A stretch of 53,210 nucleotides of DNA from Circinella minor. Lineage: Eukaryota > Mucoromycota > Mucoromycetes > Mucorales > Lichtheimiaceae. The notes under the pieces are model-generated. The model had not been told where the DNA came from. It made no database searches and saw only the letters and a program-made list of their open reading frames with translations. The stretch lies in assembly GCA_016758965.1 (NCBI GenBank), contig JAEPRB010000260.1, forward strand, positions 1 through 53,210, in the 5' to 3' direction. The position numbers were made by a program, and so were the translations under genes. Positions 21,849-33,950 of this stretch are shown here, piece after piece; the first letter of the stretch is position 1; the number at the start of each line of letters is the position of its first letter.

Positions 21849-23215
21849 GTGACACCCAATAAACAAGAAAATAACACAAAAATAATTAAAAAGATAGAAA
21901 ACACAACCACTATCAAAACCATCACACCATCCAGCGCTCCTGAATCTGCTGTAAGATTAAATTCACTTACCAATTATAGCAGTAAATGGCATGCATCAGA
22001 TAATACCATTCGTTCTTTATTAATTCCTATTGCAAAAAAAGCAAATATTAGTCAAAAGGGATATAACGAAAATGGTAATCTCATATCATTCTCCAATAAC
22101 AGTATCGTAATCACATCTACTATGCCAGCCGAAAAACCACCACCACATACCCCTATGTAAAATCATCCTTACCACCTATTGAGCCTGATTATATTCAATA
22201 TATTAATAAAAAACTTAAATAACAGGCCATTAACAATAATCATAGATTTAAAGCACAACACAACCAACTTCTAGATCTCCAAAAACAAAATAATAATGTT
22301 TTAACTGAAAGTCAAAACATTATTTTAGAAAATCGAAAGCTCCAGGAAAAGATGCAACAGCTCTTAGCTAAAAATTAATTAGTTAAAAAGGAATTAGGCG
22401 AAGCATGTGTCTTAATTGATAAACTTCAACAAGCTGCGAATCAATAGTAACAACAATAACATTATGCATTGTATGAAAATACTAATGCATCAAACGATAG
22501 AATGGATTATCATGAGGAAAATAAGGGCTTAGGACAATCTCGCTATGCCCCATCAAAAAATGATATGCTAGCTGTTGAACAAAAAAATTGTCAGCAAGTA
22601 CAACAACAAAAACAACAACGACAAAATGCACTAGCTAAGAAATTAACTTATGCCTCAATTACCAGCAAAAATAATAAGAACAACAAAAACAATAATAAAA
22701 ACAATAATAAAAACAATAATAAAAACAATAATAAAACAATAATATAAATTATTCAAGCACCAACAGCAGCAATGGTTGCATAGGCTGGTCATACATTCCA
22801 ACTTATAGATCCCTCCACACCTCAGGGTTATACATTCGTATATCTACCTTCTCCTTATCGTATGCCCCATAGCAAAGTAAGAAAACGACTTCGTATATTA
22901 GGTATTGCACAAGCACGGGTGTTGGATATCCATTTTCCAACAAAAGGAATTGTGTGTCTATTGATCCTAGTGTTCCTCACAGATCGCATCGGATCGGATC
23001 GCATAATAGCGTTATCTGCATCCGCATCCACAAATCACTGGGCAACAAGGCTGCTTTTACGCTGTCTGAAAACCAGTAAAGTTAGCGTAAATAGTAATGA
23101 ATATAGAAACAGAGTATCAAGCAAGTTTTATGCTATAGAAACAGTATATAAGTTTGATATGCATCCACATAAAAATGGTGTAGGGGGTCTAATATTATAT
23201 TTATATGCAAACATA
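21849..23215 (+). pseudogene. Decayed ORF1/Gag-like protein of a non-LTR retrotransposon
   Basis: A plus-strand coding remnant running through several frames. The first part (21849-22150) includes SSKWHASDNTIRSLLIPIAKKANISQKGYNENG. A frameshift near 22150 leads to LPPIEPDYIQYINKKLK, then a coiled-coil-like stretch (HNQLLDLQKQNN...LENRKLQEKMQQ), LTYASITSKN, and a C-terminal block (YTFVYLPSPYRMPHSKVRKR with RILGIAQARVLDIHFPTKG). In-frame stops occur near 22219, 22376, 22446 and 22782. The order of coiled coil, basic linker and a compact C-terminal domain resembles LINE ORF1 proteins of Mucoromycota; that assignment is from memory of the family and is not certain. No reverse transcriptase follows, so the element is truncated. 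Confidence 0.5.
22672..22745 (+). repeat. 12-bp minisatellite inside the ORF1 remnant
   Basis: Four to five tandem copies of AAAAACAATAAT encode (NNNK)n. Such runs change length by slippage. Confidence 0.85.
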
Positions 23216-23220
23216 TAAAA

Positions 23221-24283
23221 AGTTTATTACTGCATTACATATGGACTAGGTGCCTAGTGCATGCTATATTTTTACAGAGGTCTGCATACGCATGCATTTG
23301 GATATTAGGGGTGGTTTGTTTTTCAGTAAAAATAAATAGTATCATTAATTTTGCTCACAATTTTTTTAAAATACAGATGGTTTATATGATATGGTAATAA
23401 TACCGATTTTATTATAATTTTAATACACAGAAATAAGCAATTACAGAAGAAAAAGGAGAAAGATTAGTTGCCTAATGCTAATTTAAATGGAGAGGATGAC
23501 AATCACGAAAAACAGAGATGTAGAGTTTGTAAAAGACAAACAATAATATGATAGATTAAAAGTGCACAAAAAAAAGAAATTATCTAATAATAGTCAAAAA
23601 GAAATAAAAAGAAAATTAATCTATAGAAAGTATCATTTGAGTAACACATAATTATTCTTGATCAACCGAGTGAACGTATATAAAAAGAATAAACCAAAGA
23701 GCAACAGCTAGTATCTAGTACTATATATAAAACATAAAACAATAAAACGACATCAGACAGATGCAAACATAATAATAGTAATCATTTCAAAAGTATAAAA
23801 TATAAGTAGAAAACGTACAAGTTCGATTTTGCTATTAAGCTATTTCAATTCTAAGAAGAAAAATACAGATTAATATATATAAAAACCATTATCAGTATAT
23901 GAGTATAATCATCAATCTGATAAAGAAAGGATGTAAAAAAATATAGCATTACCACATACAAAAGATTAGCATTATAGTGAGAGAGGGGTAAAAACGTTTT
24001 TGAGAAAAAATATAAAAGTGGAAGAAAGGGACAAAAATGATTTTAAACAAAAAAAGACTTTATAATATCATCACCCTCATCATGCATAACATAGGAGAAC
24101 ACTCAATCATATTGTCTAATCAATTACCTCCCCCAAATTATCTTTCTTCTTACCTCACTTGTCTTTTCTTCTAAACAAAAAAATAAACAACACACTTACA
24201 CTATTCACCAAGTTATTTAAGAATGTAAATGGATACCTATAGAACGTGTTGAATGATTGCTTTTATATTGAGATTTTTTTTAG
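23221..24283. other. AT-rich stretch with no gene seen
   Basis: Stop-rich in all frames, with A- and T-runs. It may be the remainder of the LINE-like element or old intergenic DNA. I see no terminal repeats or RNA gene. Confidence 0.5.
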
Positions 24284-25361
24284 ATGCCAACTTTAGGAGA
24301 ACACAATGCTGTTTGAGCCCAGCGCAGCGCGACTCGTAATGCCACTATTCAACAAGTTAATACTGCAAACAATGCGTTGTTACAGTTGGAAGATTGTGTC
24401 CGACAAGTAGAGGCGCGAAATGCCATGTTGGAATCGCAGGTTCAGGCAATGGGAGATGTCATTGCCAGACAGGTATTGACACAACAGCAAATACAGCCTC
24501 CATTTGCTGTCAATCAAAACCCTGAACCAGTCGCAATGCATGGTGTCGTGGAGCCGTGGAGGGCTTCCGAGTTGGTCGTTTGGCAAAAGTTTCTGTAAGT
24601 CACTAGTAAAAAATATATAAAAAGATATAGGGTCTGTTAGTAACCTCATAGAGTAATAGGCTGCTATACGCCATCAAAACGCTGCCTTGGGCGCTAAAAG
24701 TTTCAGATGGAATAAAGTATATCAATCCACTCACAATTCTGTTGTGAAGATGACAATTACTTCATACATTAAGGGCCTTCAGAGATATGAGATTCAGGAG
24801 GAATGATTATTGAAGAAGATTTATGACTTCTTTGACAATCAGCGATCAAAAATATGTAGATTGGCAAACCAGGCAGAGCAATGTAGAACGTCCAATAGGC
24901 GTAATGCTCGTCGCCATGCTATAAGAGAAAAAAACTATGTTATTAATAGGCAAATAGTGTTCTAAGAAACTTAGTAGAAGGACAAATATAGGTGTGACAC
25001 ATTCCAAATGCATTGGACTCGCTTGCAGGAGACGTACTCTGAAGGAGAAGTGTTGCTCAAACCAGACTATATGTCAGATGAGGAGACAGATGACGAGTAC
25101 AACGGGGTGATTAGGAGGTGTGTGCTCGTTAGAAAACCACACTGGAGGAATGAGAAGGTATGTATATTTACCAATAATTTACTATAGGCTTTATAATTGA
25201 TTTCGACAATTGTTTTAGGCAAATGAACTTTTATGCCTTCTTGACGAGTTGAAGCCTTCTTCAGATGCCACTAGGTTGGTGAAAATGGTTGGTGAGGTCC
25301 GCGTTGTTGCATTGAGCAGCGATGAACAACGACGATTGGAGGGCTGGATAGCCATTTAAAA
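24284..25361 (+). pseudogene. Decayed gene of unrecognised family
   Basis: An ATG at 24284 begins MPTLGEHNAV followed at once by TGA. Downstream is a coiled-coil-like segment (LLQLEDCVRQVEARNAMLES) ending at a GTAAGT donor (about 24596). A second exon starting after TAATAG (about 24659) includes FRWNKVYQSTHNSVVKMTIT, NQRSKICRLANQAEQC, an acidic YMSDEETDDEYNG and VRKPHWRNEK, then a GTATGT donor. The last exon (about 25219-25358) encodes ANELLCLLDEL and ends after LEGWIAI. Further stops lie near 24803 and 24963. Exon joints and phases fit one gene of about 320 residues. The acidic patch followed by PHWR and LLDEL suggests a nuclear protein family present in many copies, but I do not recognise a named domain. 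Confidence 0.45.
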
Positions 25362-25902
25362 TAAAACCTTGTTTTTTTTGTAAAAAGTGCAGGAAGATAG
25401 TATAATTATTGGTATCAAAGAGCTTTTTGGGGTTATTCCGATAATAATTCGGAGCTTACCTGTGATCTATTTGAGCTTACGCAGAGCTTTTGTTCTTCTA
25501 ATTTTTTTTTCACATATGGCACTACTTTCCCTAACATTCGGTTTTTTGCTTAATCTTCTCAATAACATTAAAGATTTTTATATGAACTAGTTCTACTCTC
25601 TATATGACTAGGAACCACTCTATTATATGCCTTTTTCTCTTTCTTTTTATTGATTTTTCACTAACGTTTTCTTTTTAACTATACAGAAGCATTCTATAGC
25701 CATTTTCAATATATTTATAGGATATTTTTTTTTCAAACATGTAGTGATTGCTGATTGGCAAGATGACAAATAGCACTTTGACACGAAGTTTTGTTAGCTG
25801 AGGTATGATCTCTTACTTTTGTCTCATCAACTAAATAAAAGCTTACAACCTCTAAACATAATCTCCCTATCTCCTTTTTTACTCTCTCTCTCTCTTTTTT
25901 TT

Positions 25903-27058
25903 GAGAATTACTATAGGCGTAGCAAAAGTCCGACTAGGGGCGTAGCATGGAGGGGTCATATTAGTGTCGCTATTGTATGCTACGCCCCTAGTCTGACTTT
26001 GATCTTTGATCCATTAAAGCCATCCTCACTTGGACAATTGCTTCTATCTTTTCCATTGTTGGTTTGTATTTTTTATAATATAATGCTTAACGAAGATGGT
26101 TTTAGATGATGTCCTCTTTGCCATTTTTATAAATACTGTTTATAATACAAAAATTTATATCAGTTTATTTTATAGATGAACATGTAGTACGTTGGCCATT
26201 TAATACAATTATTTAGAGAGATGAAAAATAAGATGATAGATTCTCGAAATAGTTTGTACATATTAAAACAAAAATTTATTAAGGTACTAATTATATACAG
26301 TAGTTATATCTGGATATTGTCGTGTTACGGATAGTATTAGCATAAAAAATAATGTAAAATAATAAAAGTTAATAAAAAGAAGAAATAATAATAATAATGT
26401 AAGATATGTAATCAAAATATCGAAAGTTAATAAAAAGTCAGTATAGGTACATATATATATATATATCAAGTTCGTCTTGTACAGTATTTTCTGGTAAACA
26501 TTTGAGCCAGACGTTGGAATGCCATACAGGACTGTTACTGCGTCTTTATACTAAGTCTTGTTATTATCTGCCTGAATCAGTTGAATCCAACATTCTGGGG
26601 CAAGTATTTGTTGGATAAGCTGTATTATTTGGATAATATTGGTACAATGTCTGAAGCAACTATTTTTTTTGGATGAATGAGTTATACATATACTATCTTG
26701 ATTAATTGCTTACTGAATTATAGCTTAATTACATGTAGAGTATCCTTTGTTATTTACCAGTGTTATCATCAGAGTTACACCCATCCAGAGATTCATTTTC
26801 ATTTTTATTACCTCACTGTTATTTTCGGTCTTTATTGTTTCCTTCTTTTTCATTTGCTATTTTATTATTAATTCTACCCTTACAGGGTATAACTAACAGT
26901 AGTGGCCCATTTTCTGTGAATTAATGTAAACTTATAGCAAAAGTAATTGTCCAAGTGAGGATGGTTTTAATGGATTAAAGATCAAAGTCAGACTAGGGGC
27001 GTAGCATACAATAGCGACACTAACATGACCCCTCCATGCTATGCCCGTAGTAATTCTC
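25903..27058. mobile_element. Non-autonomous fold-back DNA transposon (about 1.16 kb)
   Basis: Long inverted repeats: 25903-26043 begins GAGAATTACTA and pairs with 26940-27058 ending TAGTAATTCTC. Both include CTAGGGGCGTAGCAT, CTTTGATC and CACTTGGACAATT. Each arm also contains a smaller palindrome (25931-25948 pairs with 25977-25993). The left arm has about 20 extra bases near the tip. Both ends sit in T-runs (8 and 9 T), so a duplication of about 8 bp is possible but cannot be proved. The interior (26044-26940) has no convincing gene. Family unknown. Confidence 0.8.
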
Positions 27059-27752
27059 TTTTTTTTTCACTGCCTCAATTACAGAATATAACAAATTAAG
27101 ATCATCACTAGGTCCTTAAACTACATGCAACACTATGATGAATGTGACCAGGATTAAAAGGATATGTAGATAAGGTAATTCATTCTTTTTATTATATCTT
27201 TTGTTGTATCTAACGTACAATGGCTTCATAATAACGGTCATTTAATAATATATATTTAAATACAGCATACTTCAAATATGTTTCACTGACATTTTGGTAT
27301 TTTACGGTATATTTCAATGACTCTTAATATTAAAGAAGTCCATCTTCTTTATTGATACCATTTGACAGCTGCGTTGATATATTATTTTATCAACGGCAAA
27401 ACGTATAGGATATAATGTTCATATATACCATTGTCATTATTTATCGTCATTAACAAATCAGAAGACTATCATTGTTTCATACATGCATATTGATATACCC
27501 GGCCATTGATTAGAATTTAATATAAATAGTGATAATATTTTATTATAATAAACTTCAGTTCAATTATTGTTCTTTTGGGTCTCGTTGACTTATTACTGTC
27601 TCTTTTATTTTATTAATTTCAATTGATATAACATCTTTTATAATCAATCTATAATAAAAGACATATAAGATTCTCACAATATTTATTCTTATTATCCATT
27701 TCTTTCTATTCTAACTTTATTCTATTAATCACTTACTTTATCTTTATATATT
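27059..27752. other. AT-rich spacer
   Basis: Between the fold-back element and the 3' end of Helitron H3. No ORF, repeat pair or RNA gene seen. Confidence 0.5.
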
Positions 27753-27786
27753 CTAATCAATCTCTTCCTGCCTCGCTTCGCTCAGC

Positions 27787-27821
27787 TAAATGAGCCCCTC
27801 CGCTTCACTCCGGGTCATTTA
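27787..27821 (-). repeat. Helitron H3 3' hairpin
   Basis: 7-bp stem TAAATGA/TCATTTA, GC bulge, 3-bp inner stem CCC/GGG and 13-base loop: the same geometry as H2 at 4754-4788 but with two base pairs exchanged. Close to the end is a GCGAAGC unit (27776-27782). Confidence 0.8.
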
Positions 27822-28057
27822 ACGGCATATGGTTTCGCTTCGCAGTGAAGCACAACAAATGCTGAAATAGAATTTCGTGACAAAAATTTATAAATAATTT
27901 GTGATATATATTTATTATACAGAGAAAAAAAAGAGATCTAAATTAAGAAAGATGTAACTACAAAAAGAGAAGAATATATGAAAAGAAAAATATTAATTAT
28001 ATTGATATTATTGTAAAAAAAGAAATTATATGATATATTGGTGTAATAAGGTGATAA

Positions 28058-31000
28058 TTATGGTGATGGAAGTAAGACTTCATGGTAAACAATGTTTACT
28101 GTAGTAGGGACATCAGTGGAGGAAAATTTGGTTAGGTCAATAGCAATTCTAATGTTGTTAGGGTCAGTTGCTCGAGAAAGAGCAACATATAATTGACTGT
28201 GAACAAATACAGGTTCTTGTAAGCGAATACCAATGTGGGTTAATGTTTGACCTTGTGACTTGTGTATTGTCATAGCAAATGCAGGTCGGACAGGGAATTG
28301 ACGACGACAAAGGATGAATGGATATTCTCCTTCTGTGGTGCACATATTGATCCTAGGAATGTAGTGTTCCTCACCATCATGACCAATGTCAATTCTTTTT
28401 ACAACAATGCTGTGGTCTAAAAGTGCTGTAACAAAAACCTTGGTTCCATTGCACAGACCTGCATCTGGGTTAAGATTTCTTAAAAGAATTAATGGCATTC
28501 CAACTTTGAGATTCAGTACATGTGATGGGATGCCACCTGCAGTCAAAGATTGAAGATACTCAGTTGGGTAGCTTGCTGCTGCAACATCTGGATCATCTGC
28601 ATCAATGATACGATCAGTAGACAGGTATTGTCTGGTATCACCAGGAAAAAGTTCGAATGCGCATTTGTTGATTTCATCTACGTCAGCATTTGTAGAAGCC
28701 AAGATAGCACGACTGGAAAAATGTTCTGGCTTAGGATTAGGATCACTGATAGTTGGATATATGGCATTGATAAGAGTAGCTGTGTCAGTGATATCAATAA
28801 CCCATTCTCGAGGAATTTCATAGCTTGCGCTATATGGTGGTCTTCCATCTCCAACAGCAAGAAGTGTGTTAGCAAAAGCAGTAGCGGCTGGTCCTGCATT
28901 ACGTATACGCATATTTACTGTTAAGTTGAGTATTTGGATATGGCGCCAAAAGGTAGTAGCACTAATACAATTGGCAACAATTTCGGATCGAGTGCCTTTT
29001 TTAACAACAGGAAGTAGCTGTCGAAAATCGCCACCAAAAGCAACAACTTTTCCACCAAATGGGACATTAGCAAGAGCAGGGTCAGTTGCACCCATTATAT
29101 CACGTAAGGCATTGTCCACAGCCTGAAAATTCCATTTACCACACATAACAGCTTCATCCCAAATAATTAAAGATGTCTGTCTTATCAAGTGTGCATAAGC
29201 GCCACCAAGAGGAAGATTGCAAGTATCAGTTTCATTAGCATCAATTGGTATTTTAAAGCGGCTATGAGCAGTACGGCCTCCAGGAAGTAATATAGCAGCA
29301 ATGCCAGAAGAAGCAACAGATAATGCAATTTGATCTTGTGAACGAACGCGACTTAATAATGTTTTGAACAGCAATGATTTTCCAGTGCCTCCAGGGCCAT
29401 TGACAAAAAAAATATGAGATTGGTTCTGGTTGCCTAGTTCATCGATTGCTTGTATAACTGTGTTGAATGCGCGTCTTTGATCATCATTGAGAGTTGGGAA
29501 AAGTTCTTCATAGATTCGTGTTTGCTCATCAGTAATATATTCGCTACGCTCTACCGCTTCTAAAGCTGTAAGTTGAGGGTGTCCATCTATTGCTGTTACA
29601 AAGTCTTGCGGCAAAAAAGGGAATTCAGACAAACGGTGTCCTGTAATCTGTAGCCTAGTATCAATGTCACCAAGGGTACGCTGGTATATTTGGTTCCATT
29701 GATCAGGTACTAATTCAGTCTCATTATTAGGGAGCTGGTAATGCATCTCAAAAAAATAGTCATCACTCATTCTTTCACGATGATTATTCCAAAGTCGGTG
29801 AGGTTCAGATGGAGAACAATTAGTGAGAATGTAAACAAAAAGCTCACAAAGAGATGCAGCTGAAGGTGCATGAATAGATGCTTCAGTCAGACAGCGATCC
29901 CATTCATTATCAGATTCCAACAGCCCACAGGCAAGAGCAGCAGCTTCAAAAGTTTGATAGACTATATTATTAAATGTTTTTAATGCCTCAAAACTAACAG
30001 GACCACGAACATTGAGAAGTAACAGCCGAAGTGAAAACAGCCGCATATTTGATGGTGAAGCAAAGTAAATACAGGAAACAACGTTTTGAAAAATAGGATT
30101 GGTGCGCGGATTCCATTGTCATAGACACTTGTCATAAGTATAATGGCAAGGAATTTCAGTGTAGAGATATTGTCGAGCACGCTCATCTCAAGAACAAAGA
30201 TTAAAAAAAGCAGTAAGAGATGTTGTTTCTGCATTATTGCGTGCAGCTTGGAGACCATTAGCCGAATCAGTGCTATGAAAAACAACTCTCTGTTTATTAG
30301 GAAGATGCAGTGCTAGTCGAGACACGTAAGAATAATGGATGTGCACCTGATATTCAAACGTTCGCCAAATTGCCTCACATGGACCAATGTAACGTGCATT
30401 TTGAAATTGGGTTACTTCATCAATTAGCTCAGGTTCTATATCATTTGAAGCACGTGTTGTATTAAAAGTGGGATTAGTTGATCGTACTGCTTCGGATTCT
30501 CGACTTTGCACCATTTCAATTTGGGCTCTATCAGACCCTTTAGTAAGATATTTGTAGAGATATTTGATTGCACGTGAAGAGGTACATATTTCAACATTAA
30601 TATGTGCATTGTACTTTTGACAAAGATATGGGTTATAAGGAATGACATGAGAGTTATCAGCAATGAAGTTGGAGCATTGAAAATGATGACGATTGTGAAT
30701 ATTTTCACGTCTACGGTAAATTGGATAGCCATCGCGACTCACACGCGTTTCTGCTACAAATGGTTTTGGATAACCTTGAGAACATTGACCATCTTTCATA
30801 CAAATAGCATTCGGATTGAGATTACCACATGGGCCATGGATCATGGAGCTTGTAACTGTACGATACAACTGAGGATGTGTAGCAGAGTTTGGTAATTCAG
30901 CACATACAAAATGATCATAATCAGCAGGGTTGCGAGGTCGATCTTGATGGTGTAAAATGAGAAGTATGTGAACATGGGGTAAGCCACGTTTTTGAAATTC

Positions 31001-33214
31001 AACAGTTGCAACATATCCAACAACACGCCCAAAGCAATTTGATTCTTTGATGTGAGCCATCATCTCAGTGATCTTAATGTGAAAAACTCGAGAACAGATA
31101 TCAGGTCGATCAAACGCTTGTTGACCAGGAAGAAGCTCAGATTGTATTTCCGGCCACTGTGGATTGCATGTAAAAGTGATAAATAACGTTGGGTTTCCTC
31201 TTTGACGAATAATCGCCAAACCATCCTGAAGCATTTGTTTCATGCAGCGTGGACCTCCAGTGAAAGATGATGGTAAAATAATAGAGCGACCAATTTGACG
31301 TGGATCCACATTATCACCAATACCATTGTAAAGATCAGCACATAAATCATTCTGATTGTTAGTGATATACTGAAGACGTGAAAACTCAATACATGCATAA
31401 TTGTCAACAACAAATTGTTGAAAAAGGCGACGAAAGTGATGATGGTAAGTAGTACGACCACCATTACGGATCATAAGCATATAGGAACAGTACTTGAGTA
31501 ACGTGATGCTATTAGTTTGATTATCGGCACTTTGACATTGCATTCCAGGAGACCATTCATCATCACCAAAAGGAAACATAAGAACATAGTGAAGAGGTAT
31601 ATATGATGGATGAAGAGAACTTATGGTATATAAACCCGACTGACGGTCACGAATTACAATTTCATGAGGTAATGATTCACCATCCACTGTGTTTTCGACA
31701 ATCATTGCAGCAACCTCAGGATAACTTTGTTGATCATAACGCCTACCCAAATTAGCCACAGAACGGATGACTACTTGAAGTGTTCCAAAAGGTCTATCAC
31801 CATAAGTTTTGTGAGCATTCATTACACCTCGTGCATATGGATTAGATTCCTGTATGACAGTCTGCAAAGTGGAGATTGTCTCACGACGAAGACCAGAAAA
31901 CAATGTTTCTCGCGTGGCTAATTGCTCTTCCTTGTCAGCAAAATATATTTGTGCAAATTTCGGTCTTTCCTGTTGTTGTTGTTGTTGTTGTAGTGGTAGG
32001 TGCTCTTGCTCTGCTGGTTGCTCGTCAGCTGCTTGTAGTACAGGTGCTTGGTGTTCTAATCTCAATGATCCAATGTCATGATATATAGTACCATTGATAC
32101 GGAACGTCGACACTCCACCTGATCTATTTGCCAAATTACGATCAAAATTTGCTCTGATAGATGCAAATGCAAACATATTATTGTATGCACGAATGTTGGT
32201 AAAAAGGTCGTCGCTTGCCTCATCTTCAGCTGTTAAGAGTCCAATGATTTGTTGTGGTGGACAGCGAGGTATAGGAAGAACAATTTTTCCATGTGTGCAG
32301 CAAATACTAAAAAGGGGATGAGTTCTTGAAGAAGTCGTGATTCGTTCTTCCATCCACATTTGAGCATTGCAAAATGTACAAATAGCATCCATACAGGAAA
32401 GCTTATGCCGATGAAAATTCTTTCCAGGTGTATAACAGATGTTTGGACCAATGACATTTTCTGCATTGAAGGGAAGAGTACATGCAAGTTGATATTCTGC
32501 TCTGTAATCAGATTCAATGTTTGCATCATTAAAAGGACAAAGTCGAGAAGTTCGCCAAGAATGACTGGGAGATCCACAGCTTGGACATGTTCGTATAGTT
32601 TCAGCCTCTAAAAATAGCTAGTTAATTGATATGACTGGGAAAAGCATAAGATGTCTACTTTAGAAACATACGTACCAAAAGTATCAATGGTTTCATTTTG
32701 TACAGGTGGTTCCTGATTCTCTGTGGTCTGATTTTCACTTTGATTGCGTGCATTGTAAGGGCAATCATGATGTGAAGAACGTTGATGAGTATTTGATCCA
32801 CAGCGAAGGCAAGAACGTCGCTGGCGTGTAGATTCCAAAAGTTGCTCGGGTTCCTCAACAATAATTGTTTCCTACACAGACATACAGTTAAAAATAAGGA
32901 CTTAAAAACACGATATTCGCGCAAACACATCCATCATAACACAAACAGCTAGTAAAAATTTTAGACATACATCATTATGGAGTCTATGGCGTACATTACG
33001 TTCATTCAAAGGACAATCAGAATGATTTCTATTCAAATGGGAATTTGCTCCACAAATGCAGATGCGATCTTCGCGTTGATTTTGCTATTTAACATGGTTA
33101 TTGAGAAAAAAAATTATCAAGAATAACAGGAAAGAGTATTTTATCAGTATATTAATTCCTCTAAGAAGAAATGAAACTTAAGCATTGAAATTTACATACA
33201 TTGTGAGAGCTCAT
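28058..33214 (-). pseudogene. Helitron H3 Rep-helicase gene (nearly intact)
   Basis: The start ATG at 33214 encodes M-S-S-H-N and is followed by a GTATGT donor. Exon 2 (33084-32971) has a knuckle CICGANSHL...C; exon 3 (about 32871-32676) has CLRCGSNTHQ...C; the main exon starts near 32609 with CPSCGSPSHS...C. The Rep domain has QVVIRS, the HUH motif LPHVHILLIL (near 30970) and AIKYLYKYLTKG with both Tyr. The helicase has GPGGTGKS, IIWDEAVM, FGGDFRQLLPVV, TIHKSQGQTL and LYVALSRA. The frame from 32609 to 28058 is continuous except for TGA 30188-30190 and TGA 30119-30121, both plausible CGA-to-TGA changes because H1 has Arg at or near these points. The C-terminus is complete. The product would be about 1.5-1.6 thousand residues. 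Confidence 0.88.
31975..32030 (+). repeat. Trinucleotide run coding poly-Gln in Helitron H3
   Basis: A TTG-rich run at 31975-31993 encodes a Gln stretch within an insertion in the H3 N-terminal region that H1 lacks. It lies before the conserved block RPKFAQIYFADK. Confidence 0.7.
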
Positions 33215-33494
33215 TATTAAGCAGTATTACAGTTAAAAGATGACAGTTGAAGATTTCAAAATAATGTGAGAGTTGAAGAGATTTAAAATTAATATGACAG
33301 TTGAAGAGACTTAATAAGAATCAGTAAAGAGCGAATTTTATTTTCAAGGTACAGAGGCAAAAAAAAGAAGGAAGGATATTGCCGGGGTTTTATGAATTAC
33401 CAAAAACGTTAAATTCGTAAGGACCATTCGTCTTTTAATAGTAGATATATCTCACATGCAGCAGCGAAATAATATATTTTTACAGTTAAGTGAT

Positions 33495-33950
33495 ATTATG
33501 TTGGGTCGCACACCAATGAACTTATCTGTCTCTTTAAATCCACAACAGCAACAAGAACTCGCTTGATTTTTGATACCACCACTACCATTATTATCGTCAT
33601 CATTACCACCACCACCACCATCATCAATGTCTTCTCTCCTGCCTTAAGCATCAGTATCTCCTCTTCTACCTCCATCATATAAAATGCCACCAAACGTTTT
33701 TATGATGAAAGATCTGTGGGATGAGTTTCTTGATGGTCTGCTGAATTCTTTTTCACATAGGCCTAAAGTGGATAAATTAGAGAAGAAGTATGGGAAGAAA
33801 TGACATATGTCAGATGAAGTTAGCCAATTCTTTAATAGTCGAAACTGTATTATAAAACAAATTCAAAGTAAAATACCTCTTGATACTCCTGAAAAAGATA
33901 GTGACACTGTTGGTAGAGACCTTGCTGCTTGATATGATGTAAAAATGAAG
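33495..33950 (+). pseudogene. GCR1_C DNA-binding-domain protein remnant
   Basis: From ATG 33498 one frame reads MLGRTPMNLSVSLN, a Pro/Ser-rich linker, then VFMMKDLWDEFLDGLL...VDKLEKKYGKK-stop-H...QFFNSRNCIIKQIQ. The block DLW-x-E-x(3)-GL...LE-x-KYG-x-K-W...F-x-R-x(2)-I is the GCR1_C domain, named after yeast Gcr1 and also carried by Crypton-type transposons and many Mucoromycota proteins. Stops are TGA near 33567, TAA near 33645, TGA near 33798 (at the expected Trp) and TGA near 33932. No recombinase follows, so it could be a Crypton remnant or a dead gene. It starts 50 bases beyond the 5' end of Helitron H3. Confidence 0.6.

Larger units (their letters stand above)
27753..33445 (-). mobile_element. 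Helitron H3
   Basis: About 5.7 kb on the minus strand. The 5' end at 33445 is TCTACTATTAAAA preceded by A. The 3' region carries the same hairpin architecture as H2 at 27787-27821 followed by GCGAAGCGAGGCAGG. The exact 3' base is uncertain: the best candidate is TTAG ending at 27753, which departs from the usual CTRR. It encodes one Rep-helicase closely related to H1, with only two stops found in the main frame. Confidence 0.82.
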
